64,000 nucleotides of DNA, from positions 26,998,070-27,062,069 of the forward strand of contig NC_082698.1 of NCBI RefSeq assembly GCF_949987515.2, read 5' to 3'. The notes under the pieces are model-generated. The model made no database searches. It worked only from the letters and a program-made list of their open reading frames with translations, and was not told the DNA's origin. The position numbers and the translations under genes are program-made. How positions within the stretch are numbered: the first letter of the stretch is position 1; every line of letters begins with the position of its first letter. The DNA comes from Delphinus delphis (Eukaryota; Chordata; Mammalia; Artiodactyla; Delphinidae). Positions 31,691 to 42,129 of the stretch are shown piece by piece.

Positions 31691-32243
31691 TTGGACAAGA
31701 CAGAAAATCTGCCCCTCTTTGCCTGGGCAGGGGCCAAGGCACATCCGTGGAAAGGGATATCTTCCCTCTGCTCTCTTCCTCTCTCCTCCCCTGCCCGCGG
31801 GCTTCTAGCTTCCTGTGCTCTGGGCTTCTAGTCTTTTACCTCTGGGGATTATCCTCCAAGGCAGCTTTCTGCTGCAAAGCTTCCCCGGTCACCTGTCTTG
31901 TTTCTTCCCAGTCAAGGTGGGAGGGGGTGGTGGTGTCTCCTTTACTCACAGTGCCCCCCACTGCTTCTCTCCCGTTGCTTCACACTCTGCAGTGTCTTGA
32001 AGAGGTGCTGCTGTTGCCAACCACCAGGCTCTGCCACTAGGGGCGCCCCGATCCCTTCGCCATCCTAATAACTCAGGTGATGCTAACATTTCTCAATTAG
32101 GAAACTTTATAAGAAACTCCAGAGAAACAAAGTAACCCATTCCCTTCCAAAGTACAGAACATAAGAGTGCACAGATTCCTGTCATTTAGATTGATTGATA
32201 GCTTCCAGGGCACTTGGGTTTTCTCCCCAAGGTCTCTGGGCTG

Positions 32244-32453
32244 GGGACTCCCCCGGTGGCCCAAGGTTTAGGATTCTGCCTTCCAATGCCGGGGATGCGG
32301 GTTCCATCCCTGGTCAGGAAACTAAGATCCCACATGCCACGGGGCAACTAAACCCACGTGCAGCAGCTACTGAGCCTGTGTTCTCTGGAGCCCCCACTCC
32401 CAACAATGCCTGCTGCCACTAAAACCCGACACAGCCAAAAAAAAAAAAAACCA
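32244..32453 (+). mobile_element. tRNA-derived SINE (CHR-like), diverged, with TSD
   Basis: GGGACTCCCCCGGTGGCCCAAGG head, GGGTTCCATCCCTGG B-box region, CATGCCACGGGGCAACTAAACCC body, CCCGACACAGCC followed by A14 tail. Perfect 11 bp TSD TCTCTGGGCTG at 32233-32243 and 32454-32464. The body lacks part of the long-subtype middle. Confidence 0.93.
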
Positions 32454-32750
32454 TCTCTGGGCTGTACCAGCCAGATTCTAAGCAGAGAGTCTGAGCTTGA
32501 GACAATTTAGGGGGCACTGCCTTCTGGATCTATCCCTGCCCTCCCTCTGCCTCAGCCTGGTCTGCTTTCCAGCTCTGTGCTTGTCCTGGCCCCAGCAGGT
32601 TCCCAGCCTCCAGAGAGCTCTCAGAACAATTTCAGACCCCACTGGCCCACAATTACCTTTCTTCATCCCATTTGGAAGACTCTGAATCTCAAATTGTGAA
32701 ATTCCTTCTTTCATCCCAGATTGGGCTCTCCAAACATATTCACTCACCAG

Positions 32751-32965
32751 TTTATTTATTTATTTAATGTTAAAATATTTTATTTATTTAGTTAGTTTTG
32801 GCTGTGCCGGGTCTTCATTGCGGCACGCGGGATCTTTTAGTTGCAGCACGCAGACTCATAGTTGCGGCATGCATCTGAGATCTACTTCCCCGACCAGGGA
32901 ATGAACCTGGGGCCCCTGCATTGGAAGCGCAGAGTCTTACCCATTGGACCACCAGGGAAGTCCCC
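32751..32965 (-). mobile_element. tRNA-derived SINE (CHR-like), antisense
   Basis: AT-rich tail with TTTATTTATTTATTTAATG, GGCTGTGCCGGGTCTTCATTGCGG, CCGACCAGGGAATGAACC and TGGACCACCAGGGAAGTCCCC. Flanks CACTCACCAG (32741-32750) and CACTCAACAG (32966-32975) form a 10 bp TSD with one mismatch. Confidence 0.93.
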
Positions 32966-32975
32966 ACTCAACAGT

Positions 32976-33100
32976 TCAGAATCACAGAAATTAGAGCTGG
33001 AAAAGACACCCCCCCCCCGTTTTCTTAACCAATGAGAGGTCTGAATTCTGGAGGGGTTAGGTGACTCTCACCATAGTCACATACCTAACACTGGCTTTCT
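32976..33100 (+). mobile_element. MIR3-like fragment
   Basis: AGAATCACAGAAATTAGAGCTGGAAAAGACACC..., followed by GGGGTTAGGTGACTCTCACCATAGTCACATACC, resembles MIR3. A C9-type run interrupts it at about 33010. Confidence 0.5.
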
Positions 33101-34900
33101 TGCTAAGGCTGGAAGTGCTCGTCTGTAAAACCTGGCTTCTCCAGCCAGACCTCCTTCTTCTAACTCCTAATGGCTTCCTTTGCCCCCCAGAAACAGGCTT
33201 TCTATCTTTCAAACGTCCATTCTCCTTTGAGCCCTATCTCCAGCTGATTTATCACATAGGGAGAAGGAATGGACAGGCTCTGAATCACGATGAATGGTTG
33301 AACCTTACATGGCTGTTTCCAGTACCTTCATCCCCTGCCTCCCATTTCACTGGGTCCTCTCTGAAGGCTTACTGAGCAGATGATCCTGGAGGAATGACTT
33401 TCCAGAATCCCAGTTTGATAAGGCATGGAGGACTGAGAGCCATCCTTCCTGCTATGGGAAGTTACTTCCCTGGCTGCTCCTTCATTTTTCTTCTGGATGT
33501 CAATTCCCTAATTTGGAAAGCAAAGTGGGACCAAGTCCTGCTCCATGAATGATGTCCCCTGTGTCCTGGGCATGCAACACCCAACTGAGCACAGGTGCAT
33601 GCACACACACACATATACTCATGTTCTCATCACCAACCTGTTCAAGGGTTCCTAGCTTACAGTGAGACCAGAATCTCAGGTCACAGAATATCATGTCAAA
33701 TGAGTCACAGGGAAAGGAAGACAAATCCAGGAACAGATTTGGGGGAGTGGAGACATGAGTTCCTGTGGTTTTCTGAGGGCAGAAGTGAGGAGGAGGTAAC
33801 TAAGGTGAGTGGGAGTGGCCTGGCTCCCTGATAGCTGGGAAGGGTGTCTGTCCCCACTGGGCTGTCAGAGTGAGTGTAATCCATAGGAGAGAGGGAAGAT
33901 GCTGATGGAGGTCAGACAGGAAGTCCAGTTACCCCAGAGTACTCCCATCCTATAGCTGGATTGGAGCTCCCAGATGCCATCTGGAAGTGCCTGGGATGTG
34001 TGTGGGGCAGCTGGAGGGATGGCCATGATCTATCCAGCACCTGTCCTGCCCCTGCAGGCTTATGATGTAACAGTAGAACAATGTGGCAGAGGAGAAGGGG
34101 GGCTTTGGAATCTGGGGGAGGACTGGTCCAGTTCCCAGTGATGTGCCTGGGATAAGGCAGCTGTTGTCTCTGCTCTGAGCCCAGAAGGAGGCCCAGCCCC
34201 TTCGGTGAGCACTCAGCTTGGTTATACTCACCTTAATACCAGTCCTTCAATCATGGGTGGCTCATGAGCTCTCCTTCCAAGAAACAAAAATGATTCAGGC
34301 TATAGCTGTCAACCACATAGACTCTAATCAGAGATCAGACAAGCCACAGAAAAGACCCTGCCCATGACTGAAATGGAGGCCTTCCTGTGAAGACGGGCAT
34401 TCAGACACCGGAGGATTCCTTATTCTAGGCCCCCAAGCATCTACTCCCTCCTTCCTACACCCACATCCCACCTCCCTGGTCTTCTGATGCCTCTCACTTG
34501 CTCATGTGCCTTCAATTTAGGCCTCTCCCAAAGGGTTTCTCACTCAGGCCCTCTTCACACCTTGTACCTGGAAGGCCTCACCTTGGTCCTCGATCCATCA
34601 TGTTAACCCTCCAGAGACTTTCACCAGATTCCTTGCGAACATCTTGGATGTGAACTTGCCTATAGATTTGGTGACCACAGTTGTCTAAAATGTTCCTAGA
34701 AGCTCTGCTAACCAGCCCCAGGAGAGAGACTTGAGAGTTGGTAGGACCCCCCATCCTCCAACTTGACACACTTCCCTTCTGCTTCTTCATCCAGGCTTCT
34801 TAGATGATCAGATGATCAGAGAAGTGATCTCTGTACCCACTTTCCCACCTTTCCCCTTCCTTGTCCCTAATCTGAAACCCCAGGTTGTCATTCTCCAAAC
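33101..34900. other. Single-copy sequence; weak L2 similarity at 34420-34620
   Basis: No gene recognised. The pyrimidine-rich words at about 34440-34600 (CTTCACACCTTGTACCTGG) recall L2 but are not convincing. Short CA repeats lie at about 33600. Confidence 0.35.
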
Positions 34901-35005
34901 TGTCCCTCAAAGCAGCAGCATGTCTAACTTACTCCTGTGCCCCAAATACAATACCCCGCAATTTAAGGGTTCAATAAATATTTACTGAAAGAATCAGTCC
35001 TCAAA
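34901..35005 (+). mobile_element. L2 LINE 3' end fragment
   Basis: GCAGCATGTCTAACTTACTCCTGTGCCCCAAATAC...GGGTTCAATAAATATTTACTGAAAGAATC ends with the diagnostic L2 terminal words. Confidence 0.6.
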
Positions 35006-35199
35006 CTTCTTCAGTATATTTCCTTCTTTTCTCAGTATATCGTCCTGCCAACAATCACACACTTTTAAAATTCCCAAGGCAGCTTTTGAGGAGCTGTTCA
35101 TAGGCATTAACCTCTTTTAGTCTCAGATGCTGAGGAGGAAATGCACTGATGTCCAGGTCTGGGACTCAGAGCTGAGCACATGGCCTGCCTGCCTCCCCT

Positions 35200-35430
35200 G
35201 AGCCTCCAGGCCCCGGCTGGGATTGTCTCGCCTCACTCATCCTTGCCGCCAAGGCCTCCTCGCCTGTATTTATATACACTAAAGCCTCTGCCCGAATAAA
35301 ACATCCATGTAAAATCCAATTTCCTCAGAATATCTTTTGGAGCCTGGGCCTGAGATGGAGTAGGTAACCCCGGCCGTAACTGCCTGAACCACTCCTGCTG
35401 GCTGCAGAGGTGAGGCCCATTTTTCAATTA
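35200..35430. promoter_or_regulatory. Candidate conserved noncoding element
   Basis: CGCCTGTATTTATATACACTAAAGCC, CCCGAATAAAACATCCATGTAAAATCCAATTTCC, GGTAACCCCGGCCGTAACTGCCTG and TTTTCAATTATCTATCTGCTGCG. Balanced composition with retained CpGs and no repeat signature, immediately before a polypurine tract. Confidence 0.42.
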
Positions 35431-35459
35431 TCTATCTGCTGCGACAGCAGCGGTCCAGC

Positions 35460-35740
35460 CACGGAGCCAAGGAAGGGGGAGGGGGAGCGGGAGGCAGAGC
35501 TAGGGAGAAGGGAGAGGGCAAGGACAAGGTGGGGGAGAAGGAGAGGGAGAAACCTAGGGAGAGGCACGCGGGAGAGACCCTGCACGTGGCGCCCAGTAGG
35601 TGCTCAAGAATTATTTGGAAAATAATTGACTGGAAGAGTGAATTGGGAGGGTGGGGGTGAGGCGAGGAGAGACAGTGGGTGGAGAGAAGGAGAGAGGACG
35701 CGGGAGGGGGAGAGGGGGAGGGGAGGCGAGCGTGGATGAA
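35460..35740. repeat. Polypurine (GGGAGA-rich) tract
   Basis: Mostly G and A on the plus strand, with a 45 bp mixed insert (GTAGGTGCTCAAGAATTATTTGGAAAATAATTG at about 35596-35630) that contains an AATTATTTGGAAAATAATT imperfect palindrome. Triplex-prone. The Ser/Pro-rich antisense frames here are compositional. Confidence 0.7.
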
Positions 35741-35749
35741 GCCAACAAG

Positions 35750-36260
35750 AGGCTCCTGTGTCAATCCGTGGAAACGGGAGGCAGAGTGATGCGGTCACAG
35801 CTCCTGCCATCAATATCCTCTAATATAAATGTCAGTGATGCTATTTTCCGCGCAGTCATTTCGCACACTGCTGATTACATTAACGTATAATGGAGGGGCG
35901 CCGGCTCCACTGCTTTCTCCCCTAACCCTCCCCCCGGTGATGTGTCAATAGCCGCCTCCATGAACAAGTCAATTTTCTGCAGGCTTGGCAGCGGAATAAA
36001 TCTGCCCGGCTATGGGGAGAGCTGGAGATATTTATATATCCGGCTCCTGCCTTCCGTGTGCGCGCGTGCGTGTGCGCGGCGGGCGCAGGCTGGGGACGAG
36101 GCGGGGGGCGGGGAGCGCGCCGCCGACCTGAATGATTTCCAGCCCGGACTCAATAAGAGGAGAATTTAGAGCGGTCCCTGAGCTGGGCTCCCAGAAACAG
36201 CCTTACACGTTTATTTTCCTTAGCTGAACAGGAAAGGCCAGAATTATATGTGGATTTATA
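35750..36260. promoter_or_regulatory. Strong candidate enhancer/promoter-proximal element
   Basis: Seen: CCATCAATATCCTCTAATATAAATGTCAGTGATGC, CTGATTACATTAACGTATAATGG, GATGTGTCAATAGCCGCC, GAGATATTTATATATCCGG (MEF2/SRF-like), GGACTCAATAAGAGGAGAATTTAGAG and CACGTTTATTTTCCTTAGC. The AT-rich words alternate with CpG-rich ones (CGCGCGTGCGTGTGCGCGG at about 36061). Inference: a developmental regulatory element lying at the edge of the CpG-rich block. Conservation cannot be checked here. Confidence 0.5.
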
Positions 36261-37400
36261 GGACAGGCGCAGCTCAACCCAAATGCTCCCGCTCCGGGGG
36301 GCGGGGAGCGCGGGGGCTGGAGGGAGGCGGCGAGCAGAGGGCGGGCCGCTGGGACTCCGGCTCTAGCCCGTGCCGGTAGGGGCGCACCCCCCTCGCCGGT
36401 CGCTTTAATTACATTTGTTCTTGCCCTTGGTGAGGGGGAGACTTCGGCGCGGCCGCGTGGGGCTTTAGGTGGGGGCAAGGCGCAGGCCTGGACCGCCTGG
36501 AGCTGGGGAGGGCGGCGTGGGGGGCGCCGGGAATGGGGACGAGGAGAGACCGGGAAGGGGGTCTGTCAGCTCCAGCTCAGAAGCGGATCAATAGTACGAG
36601 ATCTAACGGGCTAACTGCCAAGCGGGCGCACCGAGGCGTTGTCCCGCGAGGGCGGGAGGGGGCGGGCGAAGGACGAGAGAAAGGAAGAGGGGTAGGAGAG
36701 GGAGTGAGGACAGGGGAGGGGGAAGGGCAGGAAGAGTGGGCGAGATGGGGGGGAGGAAGAGAGAAAAACGGAGAAAGGGACAGAGGGAGAGCGGAAGGGA
36801 GGGGACAGGACAGGACAGTCTTCGTGGGGGCGTCTCTTCAACATCCTTCCCCCGCTCAACGCTGGGAACTGGGAACCTGTCTGGGAGCTGCTAGACCCCG
36901 CTGCCGCCCACCCCCTGCCTCCACTCTGCCACTGAGCCGCCAGGGGGCGGCGCGACCCTGTGCTGTTCCCACGGATCTCCGCGCCACCACTCTGGGACTT
37001 AAGTGACCCGCCGCCTCCAACGCCCGGTCCCCGCGCGGTGCCCTCTGCCCTTTCCCGGGGGCCTCCCTGCGTGGCAGGGTTGGGGGTAGGGCAGCTCGCC
37101 CCCTCCCCGCATAGAGGGAACCTTCTGGCTTTCGTAGTGCCCAGCATGGCACCCTGGGACCCTGGGGCGGGGAAGTGTCTCAGGGACTGGATCATCGGGC
37201 CTGGGGCTGACCCGTGCCCCCCAAAGCAAAGATACCCAAGGCTGAGCAGACACGGCTTCGGAGGCGGTGTGGGATTTGGGCCTTCGCAACGTGGCGGCGG
37301 AGCGCAGGCGAGTCTCTGGGACAGTCCCCGCGCGAAGGGTCCTTCTGCGTGTGCTGTGCGGGCGCTAAGGAGGGCAGCCAAGGTTGCTGGGATCAATGCC
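36040..37400. promoter_or_regulatory. Largest CpG-rich block (probable CpG island)
   Basis: CpGs are frequent from the CGCGCG run at about 36061 through GGGGCGCACC, GCGCGGCCGCG, GGGGCGGCGCGACC, CCCGCGCGGTGCCC and GTGGCGGCGGAGCGCAGGCG near 37300. Most other single-copy DNA here is CpG-poor. No TATA box, exon or recognisable protein is found. Frames up to 261 codons (36611-37396, minus) are explained by GC richness and lack domains. It could be the promoter of a noncoding RNA, an orphan CpG island, or the island of a gene whose exons lie elsewhere. Confidence 0.6.
36650..36815. repeat. Polypurine tract inside the CpG-rich block
   Basis: GGGAGGGGGCGGGCG, then GAGAGAAAGGAAGAGGGG, then GGGGAGGGGGAAGGGCAGG, then AGGGACAGAGGGAGAGCGG, ending in GGACAGGACAGGACAG. 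G-rich enough for quadruplex formation. Confidence 0.7.
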
Positions 37401-37569
37401 CAGTTTTAACTCTTTCGGTTCCTGGCCATTATCTGGCCCCTAATCTTCTGGCTATAGGCGGATCCTTTTCTCAGCTCCTGCCTGTCCCTTCCCAAACTGA
37501 GAGAGAAAATAAAATACAGCCCAACACCCTTGCTGGCAAATTCTGCCACCCAGTAGAGGCGAGCCTGAG

Positions 37570-37765
37570 TTCAATGGGTCTCAAGCAGGGGGCATATCAA
37601 TTACTTGAGGGAGCTCTTCAATGTAAACGTGTCGACCCACATGCACTCGTATTGTAAGGGGTGTGTATGGGCTGGCAGGGATTCCTGGAAACATGCACTT
37701 TGTCAAAGCTCCCCAGGTAATTCTGATATATTCCCATATGGGCATTGTCTGAAGAAAGGTATGAC
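37570..37765 (+). mobile_element. Possible MER5-like DNA transposon, degraded
   Basis: GGGTCTCAAGCAGGGGGCATATCAATTACTTGAGGGAGCTC and AAAGCTCCCCAGGTAATTCTGATAT resemble the two halves of MER5-type elements, but the middle is not recognisable. Confidence 0.35.
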
Positions 37766-37799
37766 TATTGAACATTTTTTCGTGTTGGGTATGGTAGCT

Positions 37800-38115
37800 T
37801 AGCCTGGGCTCTTTGCCCTCATGGCAATGTCTATATGTGTTTCACTGTGTATATATGTCACTGGGTACCTATGTCATTGGGTAAGCATTGTTTTTATGCA
37901 TCTTTTTGTGCGTCCTCTGTGTAGATGTCGCACATGTTGTCCTGTGTGTCACTGGTATTATCCTCAGCGTTGAGAGCACCTATTGTGTGTGTATTGTCGT
38001 ACATGCCTGTCCTGATGAGAGCAAGTGTAGGTCTCGTGGTTTGTGTCGAGCACATCTCTGTGGGCTCCATTGTGGGGCACAGCCATTGTCTCCATGTCAT
38101 TGAGAGTGTGTGCTG
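37800..38115. repeat. Degenerate TG-rich tract
   Basis: Repeated TGTGT, ATGTC and TTGTG words (CACTGTGTATATATGTCACTGGGTACCTATGTCATTGGG) with an irregular period of about 10-20 bp. It may be a decayed minisatellite. Frames through it are artefacts. Confidence 0.5.
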
Positions 38116-38461
38116 GCAAGAGCTCATGACAGAAATGGAACGAAGCTGATCTGCCCCAGAAGCAAAGGCAGCAATGACCTTCTTTTTCCAATTATATCCT
38201 GGTCAGAGGTGAGCGACCTCTCCCCACTGAGGCCGCTTCTTGTCATGCAAACTGAGCAGAAGGATGGAGATTAGAGGAATGTGACCGAGTCACGTGTGAA
38301 AACAATCAGCTATCAATGAACCCTGATCAATGCCCCAGATTACAGATGAGCCCAGGGCCCGCAGCCACTTCCGAGTTTTTCCCAAGGAGAAAAAAACACA
38401 CAGTACACAACAGTCGTTCCCAACACACTGCCACACACAAGTCCCACACCCAGAGAGACCG

Positions 38462-38473
38462 CCCCCCCCCCCC
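38462..38473. repeat. C12 homopolymer
   Basis: Twelve consecutive C. A probable polymorphic or sequencing-error site. Confidence 0.9.
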
Positions 38474-38539
38474 AGGCACTTACACAGTCTGAGTACAGGT
38501 AGGAAGTGCCTGTTGGGGAGAGCTGAGCAAATGAATGGC

Positions 38540-38660
38540 CACCGGTTCTGAATTGGTGGGCAACTATTATTCGTAATAGGTGGTTATTGTTTTTGCTAAT
38601 GACACAATCTTCATTCAGCTGGTAGCAGGAAGTGTAAAAGCTTGTGTTGAGTGTTTTCTA
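38540..38660. promoter_or_regulatory. Candidate conserved noncoding element
   Basis: GGGCAACTATTATTCGTAATAGGTGGTTATTGTTTTTGCTAATGACACAATC has two near-inverted ATTATTCGTAATAG halves, a SOX-like ATTGTTTTT and a TAATGA homeodomain core. Short and repeat-free. Confidence 0.4.
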
Positions 38661-39325
38661 TTTTAAGTCTGGAGAGTTAGGATTCTAAGTGGGTCATGGG
38701 AGGCAGTGTGGGGATTTGGAGGAAACTCTCGTCAGGAACAGAGCAAGAGATGGCTGTGTTGAGGGGTGGCAAAGGAAAGTCTTTGGTCAGCTGTGGGCAG
38801 GGGGCAGGTGCGCAGCGGATGCGCTCCTGGAACCAGGGCATCTTTCCTCAAGACAACTTGAAACCAGGCTGTGGAGTGAGGGAACTGAGCTTCTGATGGG
38901 CAGGGCCAGCTCTAACCACAGATATGCTCGAGGGTAAGAGAGGAGACAGAATTGGGCTAGGGGAGCCGGGACCTCTGAAGGGCAGGGCCATGAGGGGCCC
39001 TCATGACTAGGCTTTAGAGGGAAGTAGAGGCAGGAATTTGGGAGACTGTAAGGACTTAGAAGCCAAGACGAGGTCGGTACCTACAGGGTCAAGGGAGACC
39101 AATGAGATGATGGGAAGAGTTATGGAAAGGCCTGAGGACCTCATCAGGCCTGGCTGAGCTTACCTCTGGCTGGGAGTCAGTGTGGCTGGGTCTAGCACGC
39201 AAGTGAGCCAAGGTTGAGGCAAGGGGAAGCATCATGCCATCTCCCTGTGGGGTGTGACAGGCAGTCCTCTGTGGCCTTTCATTGTCTTAGAATTCCTTTG
39301 GTGCACTTTTGTGGAGGTCTCACTC
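38661..39325. other. Single-copy sequence, no gene recognised
   Basis: Purine-leaning unique sequence with possible faint L2 antisense similarity (AGGGCAGGGCCATGAGGG, GAGACCAATGAGATGATGGG). Not strong enough to call. Confidence 0.3.
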
Positions 39326-39329
39326 TTGT

Positions 39330-39406
39330 TTTACCCTATAGGAACACAAAGATGGGCAAGAATGCCCTTAGGGAGATTACAGTCTAATGCAGAATAAAGA
39401 ATTTGA
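39330..39406 (-). mobile_element. L2-like antisense fragment
   Basis: AACACAAAGATGGGCAAGAATGCCCTTAGGGAGATTACAGTCTAATGCAG recalls the L2 complement (…ccctcaaggagcttacagtctag…). Diverged. Confidence 0.45.
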
Positions 39407-39439
39407 AGATTTTCTTTTTTAAAAAAATAATATTTATTG

Positions 39440-39770
39440 GACTTCCCTGGTGGCACAGTGGTTAAGAATCCATCTGCCAATGCAGGGAACACGGGTTCAA
39501 CTACTGGTCCGGGAAGATCCCACATGCGGCGGAGCACTAAGCCCATGGGCCACAACTACTGAGCCTGCGCTCTAGAACCCGTGAGCCACAACTACTGAGC
39601 CTGCACGCCTAGAGCCTGTGCTCCACAACAAGAGAAGCCACTGCAATGAGAAGCCCACATACTGCAACGAAGAGTAGCCCCCGCTCCCCACAACTAGAGA
39701 AAGCCCGTGCGCAGCAATGAAGACCCAACACAGCCAAAAATAAATCAAATAAATAAGTTAAAAATAAATA
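39440..39770 (+). mobile_element. CHR SINE, long subtype, with perfect TSD
   Basis: Head GACTTCCCTGGTGGCACAGTGG, GGGTTCAACTACTGG B-box region, two CCACAACTACTGAGCC units, AACACAGCC and an AAATAAATAAATAA tail. Perfect 14 bp TSD AATAATATTTATTG at 39426-39439 and 39771-39784. It inserted into the tail region of the opposite-strand SINE described next. Confidence 0.96.
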
Positions 39771-39835
39771 AATAATATTTATTGATTAACAAATATTTAT
39801 TGAGTGTATATGGTGTACTGCTATAAAGTGAATGG

Positions 39836-40137
39836 TTTTTTTAAATTTTTATTTTATTTTTGGCCGCACTGGGTCTTTGTTGCTGCACCCGGGCTTTTCT
39901 CTAGTTGAGGCAAGCGGGGGCTACTCTTTGCTGCGGTGCACTGGCTTCTCATTGCAGTGGCTTCTCTTGTTGCGGAGCGCAGGCTCTAGAGCCCAGGCTC
40001 TAGAGCGCAGGCTCAGTAGTTGTAGCGCACGGACTTAGTTGTTCCATGGCATGTGGTATCTTCCCAGACTAGGGCTCAAACCCGTATCCCCTGCATTGGC
40101 AGGCGGATTCTTAACCACTGCACCACCAGAGAAGCCC
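39836..40137 (-). mobile_element. CHR SINE, long subtype, antisense; older member of a composite
   Basis: T-rich tail (39836-39858), GGCCGCACTGGGTCTTTGTTGC body and CACTGCACCACCAGAGAAGCCC head. The repeat AAGATTTTCTTT occurs at 40138-40149 right after the head and again at 39407-39418, left of the plus-strand SINE. If that is its TSD, the sequence 39771-39835 arrived with this SINE. The two SINEs are inverted and about 65 bp apart. Confidence 0.9.
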
Positions 40138-40140
40138 AAG

Positions 40141-40182
40141 ATTTTCTTTCTTTCTCTCTCTCTCTCTTTCTTTCTTTCTGGA
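40141..40182. repeat. (TTTC)n/(TC)n simple repeat
   Basis: TTTTCTTTCTTTCTCTCTCTCTCTCTTTCTTTCTTTC, adjoining the SINE head. Confidence 0.9.
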
Positions 40183-40184
40183 AA

Positions 40185-40390
40185 AAAGTAGTGTTGCATA
40201 AGGGCAAACTGCCTGGATTCAAACCCCCGGCTGTGTCATTTCCCAGCTTCAGTTTATGAGTTCTCAGGCCTTCCTTTCCTCCGTCTGTAGAATAGGGGTA
40301 CCTACCTCTTAGGATTGTTGTGCAAATTTTAGGCAAAGCCCTTAGAACAGTGCCTGGACATAAGCATTGGCTTTTCTCATCTTTCCTTCA
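40185..40390 (+). mobile_element. MIR SINE
   Basis: AACTGCCTGGATTCAAACCCCCGGCTGTGTCATTTCCCAGC, GTAGAATAGGGGTACCTACCTCTTAGGATTGTTGTGC, then CCCTTAGAACAGTGCCTGGACATAAGC follow MIR in order. Confidence 0.85.
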
Positions 40391-41029
40391 GTTTTCTGGT
40401 ATAGTGCCTTTGGAAAAGTCCCATTCTTGTGTCTGCAGAATTAAGGTGAAAAAGGACAAGGTAATGGGGCAGTTGGAATACGCTGAGAGGCTGGAGTGTT
40501 TTGGGTTGGGGGCAGTGATGGGGCCTGCTGGGGTACGTGGGATCTTGGGGTGGGGTGGATGGCGTAGCTGAGACACTCTTTCTAGAGGAGGCCTAGGGCA
40601 GAAAGACGAGGAGGGGAGAGAGGTCTTCTGTGCAGAGCCCACCACAGTTAGGACAGTTCAACGGCGCTAAGTCTGCCCCCTCCCCCTGGAAGGGCACCCC
40701 TGCTGAAGCAGCTAGCCCATAGACGTTGCAGGGGCGAGGTGCATGAGAAGCCTTGCCGAACACCTTTGCTTTCCTGGGATAGGCCCATCCAGCTTCCCTT
40801 TCCCACACTTGACCTCAGCTACAGCAGCCCCCTCTGCTGGCCTCAGCAGGGCCAGACCTGATCTCCGCTGATCTCCCTTCCAGACAGTTTGGAATTGAGA
40901 TGAGATGTCACAGCAGGCCCATTCTATAGCCTGGGAGATTGAGGGCCGGAAGATCCCTGAACTGAGCCTACTTGTCTACCCAGTCTCCAGTAACACTGGG
41001 GAAAGGTCCAGGCAGAAAGCTCAGCAAGA

Positions 41030-41260
41030 TGGTTAAGTTGTAGGCTCTGAAAACAGAGTCCTGAGTGTAAGTTTGAAGTCTGATTCTGCCACTTATTAGC
41101 TAAGACGAACTTGGGCAAGTCATTTCATTTGTTTAGTCTAAGTTTCCTCATCTGAAAAATGGGAACAAGAATGCCTACGGGTTAGGTTGTTGTGAGGATC
41201 AAATAAGGTAGTGCACTTTATATAGTGTTTAGCACACACCACTAAGTGATCAACCCATTC
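41030..41260 (+). mobile_element. MIR SINE, near full length
   Basis: TCTGATTCTGCCACTTATTAGCTAAGACGAACTTGGGCAAGTCATTTC, CCTCATCTGAAAAATGGGAACAAG, GGTTGTTGTGAGGATCAAATAAGG and GTGTTTAGCACACACC. Confidence 0.92.
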
Positions 41261-42129
41261 TCCAGGAATTTGCCCAAGGAGGAACTTCCTGCTTATGGTA
41301 ACACTGGCTTCCTTTAGGGGTCTTAGCCCTTAACGGTGGGCTTCTGGGGAACCTCACTGTCCCAGATTTGTTTATTCAAACCCCAAAGCACTAAATGGCT
41401 GAACAGCTGACAGAAGCTGCCGCTTCTTTATAGGATGGGGTCTGGGAGTCCTGGTACTGTGCAGGGGAGAAAGGGTTAAGGCGCGTGGGGGGTGCTGGCG
41501 TGGGAGTGGGTCACCCCCTCCCCTTCCATTGATTATTCTCCTCTCCAGGTGTTTTTGTGGCCTTTTTCCCTCCCTTGGGTGCGAGTGGGGGCTGCTGGGT
41601 CCACTTCGGGCTTAGTTATTGTTTTAATTTTGGTGCTGGCTCCCTGGTGCCCGGAGTGGATAATGAAAGAGGAAAAGAGAGGTCAGGATGGTGCCCAGGC
41701 AGCAGATTTCTGCCCGTCAGATTGGGCCTGGGTGGGTGGGGAAGTGGGGGATGTGTTAAGTTAATATCAATAAAACAACTGGAGTCTCAGAAGTGAGGAC
41801 CTGCAGAGCCAAGCACAATGTCTTTGTGCTCTGAGCCTAAAGGGGCACTTTGCCTGTCCACAGTGACTCCCCAGAATGAGGCTGGGCATGGGGGTGGGGG
41901 GACAGTGAGCATACAGGCTGGACGGGGTACAGCTCAGCGGCAGCAGGGAGTGACAGTGGAACGAGCAAGGACCTGGGCAGAGAAGGAGAGTCTCAACTCT
42001 GTCTCATGCTCTGTCCACTCTCTGGCTTTCCTCTTCCCATTGTCCTCCTATGTGTCTAATCTTGAGGGTGGGCTTGGGTGGGGGTGTGTCTATGTGCTGT
42101 GGGGCTACTGGAGATGGAGAAAAATAGAG
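41261..42129. other. Single-copy sequence, no gene recognised
   Basis: GC-moderate unique sequence. The 41540-41790 part (CGGGCTTAGTTATTGTTTTAATTTTGG, GGATAATGAAAGAGG, TTAATATCAATAAAACAAC) has SOX and homeodomain-like words and may be regulatory. Confidence 0.35.

Noticed and set aside
36611..37396. 261-codon open frame on the minus strand, the longest in the window
   Set aside because: It lies in CpG- and GC-rich DNA where stops are rare. The product is Pro/Ser/Gly/Arg-rich, shows no domain, and other phases on both strands are also open.
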